Shown in pieces: positions 32,601 to 43,086 of a stretch of 64,000 nucleotides of DNA. Location: the NCBI GenBank assembly GCA_949358305.1, contig OX442317.1:7010186-7074185 (forward strand). The letters are read 5' to 3'. How positions within the stretch are numbered: position 1 is the stretch's first letter; every line of letters starts with the position of its first letter. The position numbers and the translations under genes are program-made. Under the pieces are notes generated by a model, which made no database searches, was not told the DNA's origin, and was given only the letters and a program-made list of their open reading frames with translations. The DNA is from Strigamia acuminata (Eukaryota > Arthropoda > Chilopoda > Geophilomorpha > Linotaeniidae).

Positions 32601-35600
32601 AACTTGGCTGTGTTCCGTTCAGGAAAAGACTGCAAGTATGAACCAATAATACACAATAATGTATTGTGGAAAACATCAAGCCACATTAGTAAAATTAATC
32701 ACCCAGTAATTAATGAAAACAAATTGGCTATCGATCTACCGTATTTCTTCTTCCTGTTTTCACAGATTATTATTATCATTATAATTATTAATAACATTTG
32801 TTTTGCATTGTTTATTTATTTTTTATTTTTATATGTGAAGTGTCCCTCCTTGTAGGCTTATCGCTGTTGAGGGGACCCCCTCAATCTTATATTGAGTATT
32901 ATTATTGTTATAAAGCTTCAAATTGATAGGAACTGGGGCCGGTTAAATGCTGGGGAGTCAGCACCGATTTAAGCAATTACCACCAGGGTCTCCAAAAATC
33001 ACCGATTTTTTTAAATGTCCGCCCGGCCGAATAACCACCGGTATTTTATTTTTCCCCAAAAAGGTTCAGTCAAGGTCAGGGACCTAATTTATCGCCAATC
33101 ACAATGATTGTTTACAAGGAAGAAGATGTGCGCCTTAGAATTGAAGAAATGTGGTATTTTATCTCCCGAATAAACCAAATTTAACTGCAAACAAGTATTC
33201 AAACAATTTTTCTCTACGCTTGACCTCCCTTTGGTGCAACTTTAAATAAGGCACCATCAACTACCAACGTAACCACAGCAATTTTTCATATGCCCGAGCG
33301 GTCACATTGCAAATTGCAACACGCAAAACCTCCAAAATCTACCTCGTGCAAACAAAGTTTGAATTTTAAATTTCTCGCTAGTTTTGTGCAAAAAATTCTG
33401 TTTTTCAGTTACCTGGAAAACTGTATATGCAAAACTTAGTAATTGAAACTACGCCAACTGTGCCAAATATAAGCAATAAAAAAGGAATCGCTAATATCAC
33501 GCGACCTTACACGACAATTAACCAGGTTTTCAAGTGAAACATCACAATGGGTGTGTCTGCAGTAGAAAAACAATAAACACAAAAGCACATTGCTCGCACT
33601 AATAAAAGGAAACAAAAACCAGTATAACGTGTTTCATACTTTTAATACCAGAGTTAAATACGGTAATAAGCTCGCCATGTCCTGGCCGTACTCGAAGAGA
33701 TAAAAAACCGATAGAATTAATTTTTTTACAAATTATTTTGCCGCTAAGCCGCTAAGCAACATTTCTCGCATTAAAATGCATTTTTCTACAAAATTGAAAA
33801 TTTAGTCACATTAATCCTACATCTCTAAGAAAATGCTCGTGAAAGTTCCAACCAATTCGAATTCATTTAAAACAAGAAAAATTCCCACTGTACCCTCCAG
33901 GAAAACCCAGTCATGGCGACCAACATTTTAATTTTCTTTTCGTTCATCCCACAAAATCTCTCGTCATCTCCAGAAACAACGGGGCATACATTCACGCACG
34001 CAATCAAAGTGATCGTGACCGGGAGCTAAAACATTTTTTCTGCTCTAGTCTGGTCTTCAATATCTGCAATTCCTTCAATCATTAAATCTCAGCTAAACCA
34101 CACTACAGTTGGCGCCCGGTATCTTGATGCTAAATTCAAACTGCGCATTCCGTTTTGCACTCACGATTCCTACAGACATCTTGTTGCTATATCAGTATTA
34201 GGCCTAATTTACAAGGCTTAGTATTACTAAAACAAAGAAAATTCTTAATATTGCCAATAAAATCAATGAAAAATAATACTCCAAAATTTATAACAAATTA
34301 TGCACATTCACAATTGCGTGTTTAAAGGCTAGTTCACATGGATGCGTTAACGCATGCGTTATCGCACCAAAGCTGCTTCGTCACATGCGTTGCATGTGAA
34401 CTGGTATGCAGCGATTAGTCAACGCATGAACCAAGGATAAAATGGACACATATCCACATGCTCAGTGCGTTTTGCCACCAATGGCGCCACATAATACACA
34501 GCCGCACTATATTCTGGGATGACAACAGGTAACAAACATGCTTAGTTGGCAAGCAATGCATGACACGTGATTGCTGTCATCCAATCAGTCCACAGAACAA
34601 TGAATCAAAAAGAAATAACACACAGATAACTTACGTCTACAAGTTATCCTTGGTTCATGGTCAGAGGTTCCAAATATACTAAAAATTCAATCATTTTTGC
34701 AGTTTCTCCAATGATATGGATTCCCAATCAACTGGTTGGAGCACCCATCAAGAACGACGTCATTTTAGAGTGTTACACAGAAGCTCACCCAAAATCAATA
34801 AATTACTGGTCAAGAAGTCAAGGAGTTATAATATCCAACAACAAATACGAAATCAGTGAAATAGAAAGTGCTTACAAAGTGCAGATGAAATTGAAAATAC
34901 GTAAACTCGATCATAAAGACTATGGACCTTACAGATGTGCGGCTAGAAATTCATTAGGAGGAACAGAAGGCTCCATAAGATTATACGGTAGGAAGTTTTA
35001 CGCTCTTTAAGCCAAAGAAAATCAAAATCTTTAAGTTGCCACGTGCTTATTTTGATTTTCAATAAATAAATCAAAATTATAATTATACTAAGCAAATAAA
35101 TGTTGTTAACTTAATTCTAGTATAATATACAACTTTAAATAGCTTCAGAAGAGCTTTTTGAATCAAAACCTAAAACAAAAGCTGTCCCACAACCTAAATC
35201 CTCGTGACCATGCTAAATGTCACACTACGGACACTTTTAATTATTATTTGCATCGTGATAGCCGGGACGAAGCAAATATTACATATTCTACATTTCTACA
35301 CAGGGTTTAAACTTTTGAACTTAAAACTTCATTTCGTTTTGTTGTACTCGTGATGGGCACTCTGCAAGAGTGACTTTTTGCAATTTGCAATGCTTTATGC
35401 TTTCATTTAAGACCATAGCCTAGAAATAAGGTTAGTTCTGCATGTTTGCGACTGCCAGCCATCTTTGTCGTGCCACTTTTTCTAAGATAAATGTTAAACT
35501 AGTGCGCATTTCGACGCGTCATATCCTTCACCATCAACTGCAATGTCAGATTTATTATCCCACTTGATCTTGATTTAATTTAAACCCTTGAAATGCAGAC

Positions 35601-37172
35601 GAGGCATTCATTAATCATCAAATGCAAGATAATTTTCTTTTTAAAAATTCAGTTTAGGAGGGTTTGAATGCTTTCATGAAGCAAAAATAACCCGACATGG
35701 ATTTCCAATGATTAAGATTCCAAATAAAAAGATAAAGAAGCAGCTTTATTGGAAAAAATATGAGGGCCCCCTGGTGGGTATAAACCATTTAGCTAATATT
35801 TTTCCTTTATATATCCGGTATTTACGTAAATTCAAACTATTAATTGTCATTTCAGAAATTCATCCGCCAACACAAAGTCCTCGAATCACTGATTTCAAAA
35901 TAACAAAAAAGTTTGAAGGTTTGAACGATTCGATGTGCATGTGCGTACAAACAGACAATTCAACTTTTCATTCGTTCTAGAAATAACTATAAGAAATGAC
36001 AGTGCGTCAGCCAGGAGTAACATTGGTTTCCAAAGAAACGCGCTGTTAGAGGAGGAGAAAGACGTTCGGAAAGGTACAATTCAAGCAGTGACGTACGAAC
36101 TGATCAATCGACCTCTTCGACATAAAATTTTAAGAAAAAAAAAATATCTTTCTAAAAAATTGTACAATTTTTCAATTTTAAAAAAAAAATATGTTAACAA
36201 ATTATCTCATAACACATTTGTGGTTCGCTGTAGCGAAGTACTTGACATTATCGTTCATTTTCAGCCCAAAAGAAGCACAGTAAAGAGATCAACGGTAACG
36301 TTAATGAAGAGCAGAACTTCGAAGCCCCAAAAAAGCATCCTACACCTGCTACAGGTATACTTTTCTCATTTAATTCAATTATTCACTCATTCCTCGTTCT
36401 ATCCACCTTTCTTTTAAAAAAAAAATTTTTTTTGCAACTTTTACTTCAACAATGCATGCATGCATGAGTCTTTTCCAATCCAGATACCACCCCTCAACCG
36501 AGTTGTGATTCGATTAGCAAACTATGGGTTTGGAGGGCGCCCAGATCTAGATTAGCAAACTGATTTGTGTTTACACCAGCAGGATGCTGCTCAGCATCAA
36601 ATGATCTAGTATTCTGCATCCAAAACCGCGTTGTTGATTATAGATATCGAATTTTTTTAGCCCCCCCAAAAAAAAATAAAAAAAAACTACTGTATCGATG
36701 TTCCTAAATGCCAAGACTATTTAAAACATTTTAAAAAATTGTTTACCTAGCAAAGATTTCATCTTCGCTTTTTCATTTGTTTACTTTCGGTGTAGATCAA
36801 CAAACTGAGATAGAAAACGCTTTGGGTATTATTACAAACGTTTTTAAGTCTAAAAAAAAATTTATATATAAATATATGTAGACCTAGATGTAAAAACGCG
36901 AGTTTAAATATTGCTCTACTTGGAGATGCACAAGCGCTGCAATTCTCAATATTGAAAGTCATAAGCAACTCGGAGCGCAATTTGATTACCGCGGGCTCGC
37001 GATATCTAGCAATGCACTCACTCACTCAAACTTCAAAAACTTTCACTTTCATAAAATATTAATTCTCAAAACTCTTGCAGGAACTGCTTCTTCTCGGCAC
37101 CAATGGCTCGCACTTTGTTTATCAGCACTAATTCTAACATCCATTAATTCAAACCATGTGTTTGCATCATGA
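29677..37172 (+). CDS. DIP/IgLON-like cell-surface Ig protein, nine 3' exons
   Basis: Exons 29677-29783, 30862-31069, 31655-31822, 31953-32087, 34703-34987, 35856-35918, 35981-36073, 36265-36354 and 37081-37172 join in phase. Ig1 carries IPNMTVAVGREATLPCVVD, VAWIHVDKQMILTI and EEDRGYYMCQINTVPMKSQ, the signature of insect Dpr-interacting proteins (DIPs) and their IgLON relatives. Ig2 carries VTLVCKASGYPAPKITWRRE and GAYLCIASNGVPPSVSKRI. Ig3 carries DVILECYTEAHP and YGPYRCAARNSLGG. A low-complexity linker follows, then a final exon (HQWLALCLSALILTSI) that looks like a GPI-attachment tail; stop TGA at 37,170-37,172. The product should be a GPI-linked synaptic adhesion or recognition protein on neurons. 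The signal-peptide exon is upstream and not identified. The 35,918 donor (GTTTGA) is weak; if not used, the frame ends at 35,980. Confidence 0.88.
29984..30294. mobile_element. MITE, pogo/Tigger-like termini (copy 2)
   Basis: It is flanked by TA on both sides (29982-29983, 30295-30296) and lies in a DIP intron. It is inverted relative to the 4520-4703 copy and shares TTCGTTATAACGAGAATT and AATTTTTTAACATGGTG with it. An additional interior segment of about 130 bp (30,064-30,205) is absent from the shorter copy, so the 4520 copy is an internal deletion or this one has an insertion. Confidence 0.75.
30450..30546. mobile_element. Short hAT-type MITE
   Basis: It starts CAGTGGTCCCCAAACTGTGCG and ends GGTTTGGGAACCACTC, the familiar terminal form of hAT (Charlie-like) non-autonomous elements. 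It is 97 bp long and lies in a DIP intron. An 8-bp target duplication is not clear, so the right end is approximate. The ORF running through it is not a gene. Confidence 0.6.
31284..31549. mobile_element. MITE with GTCGATTATCC termini, pogo-like
   Basis: CAGTAGGGCGTCGATTATCC follows a TA at the left, and GGATAATCGACACTCTC closes the right end. The inner part repeats the motif (TTCGGATAACCGACATTCGG). It lies in a DIP intron and has no coding capacity. Confidence 0.6.
32088..34702 (+). other. Large DIP intron
   Basis: No exon-like ORF with matching phase was found between the Ig2 and Ig3 exons. It holds AT-rich DNA, a (TTATTATTATCATTATAAT) simple stretch near 32,765 and the palindromic element at 34,328-34,405. 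A possible block shared with the lectin region, GCCCGGTATCTTGATGCTAA, lies near 34,113. Confidence 0.5.
34328..34405. mobile_element. Small palindromic element with AGTTCACATG termini
   Basis: AGTTCACATG at 34,331-34,340 is perfectly inverted as CATGTGAACT at 34,393-34,402. Between them is GCGTTAACGCATGCGTTA, itself partly self-complementary. It lies about 300 bp before the Ig3 exon. Confidence 0.5.
34988..35855 (+). other. DIP intron without other features
   Basis: AT-rich intron between the Ig3 exon and the linker exon. No conserved motif was seen. Confidence 0.5.
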
Positions 37173-37389
37173 CAGAAAATATTCCCTTAATGTAGTCGCC
37201 AAGCAGCTGTTCTTCACAAGTCACGGCCGAATGCAACTGAAGACTTCGAAAATTGTACTTTTTACCCCCGAGATCTTAAAAACCGAACTCAGTGATGTGA
37301 TCCTTAAATTATGATGATACAACCACCAACAGACCACGAGCAATGAGGGTTTATGTTAGTCATTAAGTTGAGTTAAAAAGATATAAAAA

Positions 37390-37395
37390 AATAAA
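37390..37395 (+). terminator. Candidate poly(A) signal of the DIP gene
   Basis: AATAAA lies about 218 nt after the stop codon, in A-rich sequence. Other A/T-rich hexamers are nearby, so the site in use is uncertain. Confidence 0.4.
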
Positions 37396-38260
37396 AACCA
37401 CACACAAAAAAAGATATTTGTAAATATAGAGAACAAAAAAGACAAAACTCCCTTGATAAAACCTCTCAAAATTTGTGTATATATATAAATATAAAAGTCT
37501 ATGGCTATTCTAGAATATTTAGTTCCTAGATCAGTATATATAAATAATAATTGTCACTGGGCATCGTCTATAGGCTTGTATACATAAACATTACGTGAAA
37601 CTAATCTTTTTAAATTGTCTTCCTTTACGATTTTAGGTTTTTGCAAGTCAATATGCAATTCCTACAAGTACACAAGTGTAAAAATAACATTGTATACGGT
37701 GAAACTTAGATATAACGCTAGATTGACAACGAGCCAGCCCACTAATAAAGCATGTCAATGAATATGCGTCGACTGAAAATAAGCCATAAACATTTTTAAA
37801 ACCATACAGGCAAAACTGGAGCTGTCTCGTGGCATCTCGTGATACGGCCTAGAAGGAGCCCGGGCCAAACTACCGTATTGACGCGCTTTTAATAGCAAAT
37901 GTTGTTGGAATGTTGTGTATACATTACAGTACGGCAATGTGGTATTCTGTAGTGTGGTGCCACATGAGTGGCGCCAATGTGGCCAATGTGGCACTGTTTT
38001 AAAAGTTTTGTAAAATTTTCAAATAAAAACACGACTAACGGCAGTTTGGTCAAACTCGCTGTTTAGTGGCATGCCCGTAAAAGCGCGTCATTACGGTATG
38101 TTGAATATTTTTTTGCTTTTCTCAGTAAAATTAGTCGTTGCTAGGGGGAGGCCCTGCCGCCATGTTTAAACTTATAGACAAAAACTATAGGATAATTCAA
38201 AATTTACTTTTTTTCTGAACATTTTTCAAATTTTTTACATTTTTTGGTACTGAAAACGGC

Positions 38261-38294
<34 letters not shown>

Positions 38295-39009
38295 ACCAAC
38301 AATTTTTATATTCGTCCAGAAAATGTGTACTTGTGTTGGCCTTTCTCAAGAGAGGAAAAACCAAGTTTAAAACCGCATAAAATAATTTAAAATGTGAATT
38401 CAACCGTTTCATATGAAAGTAGTGAGTTTTTGTACTGCCACAAGATTGCTTCAACTTAAAATCTTAAGTATATAACACAGTATTGTCATTAAGATAAGGG
38501 CTCGAAATAGAAAATTTCACCAACTGGAATACCACTTCAAGTCACAATAAGAAAACTATCAAAATTATCACAAACCGGAACAACATTTTGCTCCGGTATA
38601 TTTCAAGACAGAAATTCTATTGAGGAAAAACTGTTCATTTGGGATTAATATTTATTTCAAACGACAATACTGTCCCAAAACTTTAGTGTCCACCCACCTT
38701 TAATGCCACCACTTCGACTTCCATGTCCTGTTATTGAATTTTACAAAGGTAATTCACAAACATAATTCGCCGAGCGCCATTCATTCGTTCATCCGTCTGA
38801 AAAATACAATTACAAATATATAATTGGTTCTTAATTTCCTTAATTCAAAACACGTCACCGCACATAAAATCGATCAATTTAATCAGTCCCAAATTGGGAA
38901 ATGAGATACCTTGCTGCTTACTGTACATTTCACGCATCTTTTCATTTGACAAATAAGTATACGTAAATAAAAATTTAAAATAAAATAAAAAATAATAAAA
39001 TAAAAATAA
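37396..39009. other. Spacer, no gene seen
   Basis: It contains a (TTA)n microsatellite at 38,262-38,293 and a short GGCCAATGTGG direct repeat near 37,970-37,995. I saw nothing else. Confidence 0.5.
38262..38293. repeat. (ATT)n microsatellite
   Basis: Uninterrupted trinucleotide tract of about ten units between GGCG and AAACC. Confidence 0.9.
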
Positions 39010-40075
39010 AATAGAAATTAATACCGGTATTTATTTATACTTTTTTAAACTGATAGAATCATGCACATTTATAGCAAAGTTGAAAAGTTTGGCGTTAAAT
39101 CTGAGTCTCACTGTTTAGTGTTTTTCTTTTTTTGTTGTTATTTTTAATTATTTCTATTTTCTTTTATTCTCTGCATTAAAAAACTGATATTCTTTGTTTC
39201 CAACAATTCTTTTCATTACCATTTTTCACTTACTTTTTTAACATTACCTTGTTATAGATGGAAATAAATAAATCTGCTGTACTAACGTCTGCCAGTTAAG
39301 TGCCACTTTATCAAACAAATCTACAAATTGATCGGAAAAGATTGTGTAAGTTAGAGAATTAATAATCGAGTTGATCGAAGTATAAACAAAGGCGGCAGTT
39401 TACATCTCGCGGACGAGTCGCGGATGAATCTGCAAGGCGATACTACTGCTGCCATCTTGTGCGAAAGGTTTTAACTCAATTTGAAATCTCAAAAGTTTAA
39501 TGATCGATTTTGTTTAGTTAACTAACTGAACTCAATCGAATTTTCGTCAATTTATTTTGAAGAGGTCGATTACTTGTTTGCTTACGTTTGCAGCTCGGTT
39601 TGCTGCAAAAAGTCCCACTCCCATACAGTTCAACGAAATTACGCCGCTAAAAGGTAATTATACATTTATATCAATGAGATGCAAGCTTTGCACGTTTATA
39701 TTTGATAAATATACACTCATCATCTCCGTTATAAAACAAATATAAAAAGTGACTAACTTACACGATTAAATCAAACACCGTAAACTTGTCTGATCTTGTT
39801 CGACGTTTCCTCGTGAAGTGAGCGCCACCCAATGTTAGAGTTTGGGACTACTGACGGCGGGAAAGAACACGGTTTTTCAAATAAATTATCAACCGATAAA
39901 AATCGATTTAATTGATCTAAATCCTAACTAACAAGCGCGCCATTTTGCTACGAATAATTCGCAACAAAATCACTTGAGAAAACTAGTATTGTTAGTCAAC
40001 AATGCTAACCAAAGGTGTTGTTACAAGTTTCCATTCATTATCATTCGGAATTCATTCAAATCCACATTTACTATG
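39010..40075. repeat. Duplicate of the LRR-gene upstream region (copy A)
   Basis: Two blocks match the upstream side of the LRR gene in the same orientation: 39,020-39,360 against 44,598-44,945 (AATACCGGTATTTATTTATAC, GGCGTTAAATCKGAGTCTCACTG) and 39,750-40,075 against 45,000-45,311 (GAGCGCCACCCAATGTTAGA, CATTCATTATCATTCGGAATTC). Between them copy A has about 400 bp not present in copy B. The similarity stops just before the first exon of the 226-aa gene, so copy A has promoter-side sequence but neither gene. Confidence 0.8.
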
Positions 40076-40329
40076 ATGGATGTACTGTAATGCACGAAAG
40101 TCTCATTACAACAATAAGCAATAATAAAAAATCGCAGGAAACATAAAATCAAATAACGCAATGGTATTCAACTTAAAACTTCAAAATTCGAACACACACA
40201 TCGTCCGTCGCACTACTTCATAACTTCTATTAGCCTTTCGGACTTTTTCACGATACGTCTTGATCGAGTGATTCCTCTCGCCTGCCGCCGTCTGACAAAC
40301 ACCCCTTGGCTAAATAAAGATTAGACAAA

Positions 40330-40476
40330 AGAATCCACTGCCGTCTGTGATTTCGATTAACAAACATCTGACATTATTAATAGTATAAAAAATTCTAATT
40401 TATTCTTCGAAAGGTATACACAATGTTCGAATCGCAAAGAAGCTGTACATCCAAGTTGTTAATCTAATATACGGGG
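40330..40476 (-). pseudogene. 3' end fragment of an LRR gene copy, left part
   Basis: It matches 43,012-43,150 (AAAATTCTAATTTATTCTT, AAGCTGTACATCCAAGTTGTTA), the last codons and 3' flank of the LRR gene. The match stops at TCTAATATACGG, where the palindromic transposon cluster begins. It resumes at 42,838. Confidence 0.7.
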
Positions 40477-40977
40477 CACTGAACAAAACGCAGGGTACAC
40501 CCAAAATGGGGTACCCAATTTGGGTACCCAAGTAACACGAAATTTATTTATTTTTTACTAAAAAGTTTTACTTTTCTATAATATTTGTTATTATTAGACA
40601 TTATTTAACACATGTATATACTTGATAACATTGATTGTGAATCATTTTTTCTAGAAATATAATTTCTTCGTTTTTTTTAGCTTAATCATTTCTCCTTTTT
40701 GGTTTTACAAAACCAGGAAGAGGTAAACAATCGGGAAAAAAAAATGTCGCTTGTGTTTGAGAAACACAACACTGATTTTTAATGACTTTAAATCGATTAT
40801 TACTGAGTTTTATTGCATTTAAATCAATTGTTAGTGATTTTTTTAATGAATTTAAATCGATTTTGATAATTTTTAATGAATTTAAGTCAACTTTTAACGA
40901 ATTAAGTTGATTTTGATAATTTATAGTAAATTTAAATCGATTTTGCTAATTTTTTTTAAATAATTTTGATAATTTTG

Positions 40978-41128
40978 TTTAATTTTGTGAATTTTATGTT
41001 TAATTTTGTGAATTTTATGTTTAATTTTGTGAATTTTATGTTTAATTTTGTGAATTTTATGTTTAACTTTGTGAATTTTATGTTTAATTTTGTGAATTTT
41101 ATGTTTAATTTTGACAATTTTATGTTCA
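40978..41128. repeat. 21-bp tandem repeat, seven copies
   Basis: The unit GTTTAATTTTGTGAATTTTAT is repeated with few changes inside the foldback cluster. Confidence 0.85.
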
Positions 41129-41418
41129 ATTTTGTTTAATTTTTAATAATTGTGTCATAATAACAATTATATTAATTTCTGAAATTTTGTAAAAAATTTA
41201 ATTAATCATTCCAGGAAATCTTGGGTACCCAAATTGGGTACCCCATTTTGGGTGTACCCAGCGTTTTGTTCAGAGCCAGAGAATTTAGTGCGGCTCTGAA
41301 CAAAACGCTGGGTACACCCAAAATTGGGTACCCAATTTGGGTACCCAAGATTTCCTGGAGTGATTAATTAATTTTTTTACAAATTTTCAGAAATTAATAT
41401 AATTTTTACGCCGTGGCT

Positions 41419-41442
41419 ATTCTTACGTACGTACGTAAGAAT
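41419..41442. repeat. Perfect palindrome ATTCTTACGTACGTACGTAAGAAT
   Basis: The core ACGTACGTACGT is flanked by inverted ATTCTT/AAGAAT. Near-identical copies lie at about 41,515-41,539 and 42,096-42,121, and related half-sites (GTGCGTACGTGAAAATAGCG) near 42,073. Confidence 0.85.
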
Positions 41443-42300
41443 AGCGTATTGGCTATTCTTACGTACAAACGGAAAATTGCAGGGAAGCCTATTCTCGGCC
41501 CCTGAAAAAGTGTATATTTTTACGTACGTACGTAAGAATAACCAATGGGCTATTCTCACGTACGTACAGAACAAAATTCCTCACTTATGTACGGAACAGA
41601 ACGTAAACAAAATAAACCACACAGATAAATAAAACAAGCTAAATTTTAATGGAATTTTGAACCAGAACATAACAAAACGCACAGTACAGTATCGTACCAA
41701 AACAAAATCAAACAAAATTTTTATTTTTAATGCCTTTTATATTTACTTCATTTCTAATTAAGCACGTGGAGCATTCAATCAAGAATTTATGCTTATTCAG
41801 AAACGAAGTAAATGTAAAAGGCATTAAAAATAAAAATTTTGTTTGCAAAAGGCGTTTATTTTACTCACTTGTCAGATTTGGTGACGCTGATCCGAGTTTG
41901 GAGTTGTTTCTTTTTCTGTTTTTGTTTGATTTTGTTTAGGTACGGTACTGTACGTTTTGTTATAATCTGGTTCATAATTTCATTAAAATTTAGCTTGTTT
42001 TATTTATCTGTGCGGTTTGTTTTGTTTAAAATTTGTTCCGTACGTTGCGGTAAGTGAGAATTTTTCTTTTGTGCGTACGTGAAAATAGCGTACGGCTATT
42101 CTTACGTACGTACGTAAGAATATCCTCGGCCTAATTTTTATTATGACACAAATATTAAAAATTAAACAAAATTAAACATAAAATTGTCAAAATCATTTTA
42201 AAAAAATCACCAAAATTATTTTAAAAAATCATCAAAATCATTTTAAAAAATTGTCAAAATCGATTTAAATTCACTATAACTTATCAAAATCAACTTAATT

Positions 42301-42535
42301 CGTTAAAAATCAGCTTCAATCGTTAAAAATCGACTTAAATTTGTTAAAAATCGACTTACATTTGTTAAAAATCGACTTAAATTTGTTAAAAATCGACTTA
42401 AATTTGTTAAAAATCGACTTAAATTTGTTAAAAATCGACTTAAATTTGTTAAAAATCGACTTAAATTTGTTAAAAATCGACTTAAATTTGTTAAAAATCG
42501 ACTTAAATTTGTTAAAAATCGACTTAAATTCATTA
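42301..42535. repeat. 21-bp tandem repeat, about eleven copies
   Basis: The unit TTGTTAAAAATCGACTTAAAT has a length that is a multiple of three. All frames therefore stay open, which creates artificial repeat peptides on both strands. It is the counterpart, in the right arm, of TTTAAATCGATTT-type sequence in the left arm. Confidence 0.88.
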
Positions 42536-42837
42536 GAAATCACTAATAATCGATTTAAATGCAATAAAACTCAGTAATAATCGATTAAAATTCAACTGTT
42601 GTGTTTCTCAAACACAAGCACATTCCTTTTTTCTGATTGTTTACCTCTTCCTGGTTTTGTAAAACCAAAAAGAATATCTAAAAAAAACGAAGAAATTATA
42701 TTTGTGGAAAAAATGATTCACAATGAATGTTATCAAGTATATACATGTGTTAAATAATGTCCAATAATAACAAATTTTATAGAAATGTGAAACTTTTTAC
42801 TAAAAAATAAATAAATTTCGTTTTACGGAGTAACTTT

Positions 42838-42935
42838 TAATGTCAGCATAAGATGTAGCGTCAATATTAATACAATACATCGATACATCATGTGTAACTA
42901 ACTCATTCATTGGATGTAACATCCACCATACATAA
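42838..42935 (-). pseudogene. 3' end fragment of an LRR gene copy, right part
   Basis: AATGTCAGCATAAGATGTAG and TGTGTAACTAACTCATTCAT match the C-terminal codons of the intact LRR gene at 43,158-43,220, with small indels that break the frame. Together with 40,330-40,476 it forms one truncated gene copy split by the foldback cluster. Confidence 0.7.
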
Positions 42936-43078
42936 CAACATAATTTATACATTAACTTCCTGCAATGCAAATCTATTTAATACTTGTAAGGATTATATGT
43001 ATATTTACTAAAGAATTCACTGCTATCTATTATTTTGATTAACAAATATAATTTTGCATCTGACATAAAAAATTCTAA

Positions 43079-43084
43079 TTTATT
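43079..43084 (-). terminator. Poly(A) signal of the LRR gene
   Basis: AATAAA on the minus strand, 2 nt after the TAA stop, giving a very short 3' UTR. The same arrangement is kept in the truncated copy near 40,400. Confidence 0.55.
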
Positions 43085-43086
43085 CT

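Larger units (their letters stand above)
40477..42837. mobile_element. Foldback-like palindromic transposon cluster
   Basis: The outer arms are inverted copies: about 40,533-40,720 (AAATTTATTTATTTTTTACT, TAACACATGTATATACTTGA) matches the reverse complement of about 42,600-42,830. A second near-perfect palindrome (about 41,165-41,405, centre about 41,285) is built from GCTCTGAACAAAACGCTGGG and GGTACCCAATTTGGGTACCC; one arm of this motif recurs at the left outer end (40,480). A third inverted pair surrounds about 41,740 (AAAATTTTTATTTTTAATGC). Two 21-bp tandem arrays lie inside. Long inverted repeats made of short tandem repeats are typical of foldback elements. At least two copies seem joined head to head. 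No transposase is encoded. Confidence 0.7.

Noticed and set aside
36759-37025. 88-codon minus-strand ORF in the last DIP intron
   Set aside because: AT-rich and without any motif; antisense to an intron with a good plus-strand splice model.
41400-42540. Regular repeats considered as a CRISPR array
   Set aside because: Units are contiguous with no unique spacers, in a eukaryotic transposon cluster.
42303-42577. Repetitive peptides (LNLLKID and FKSIFNK types) of about 80 residues on both strands
   Set aside because: Artefact of a 21-bp tandem repeat whose length is a multiple of three; all frames stay open.
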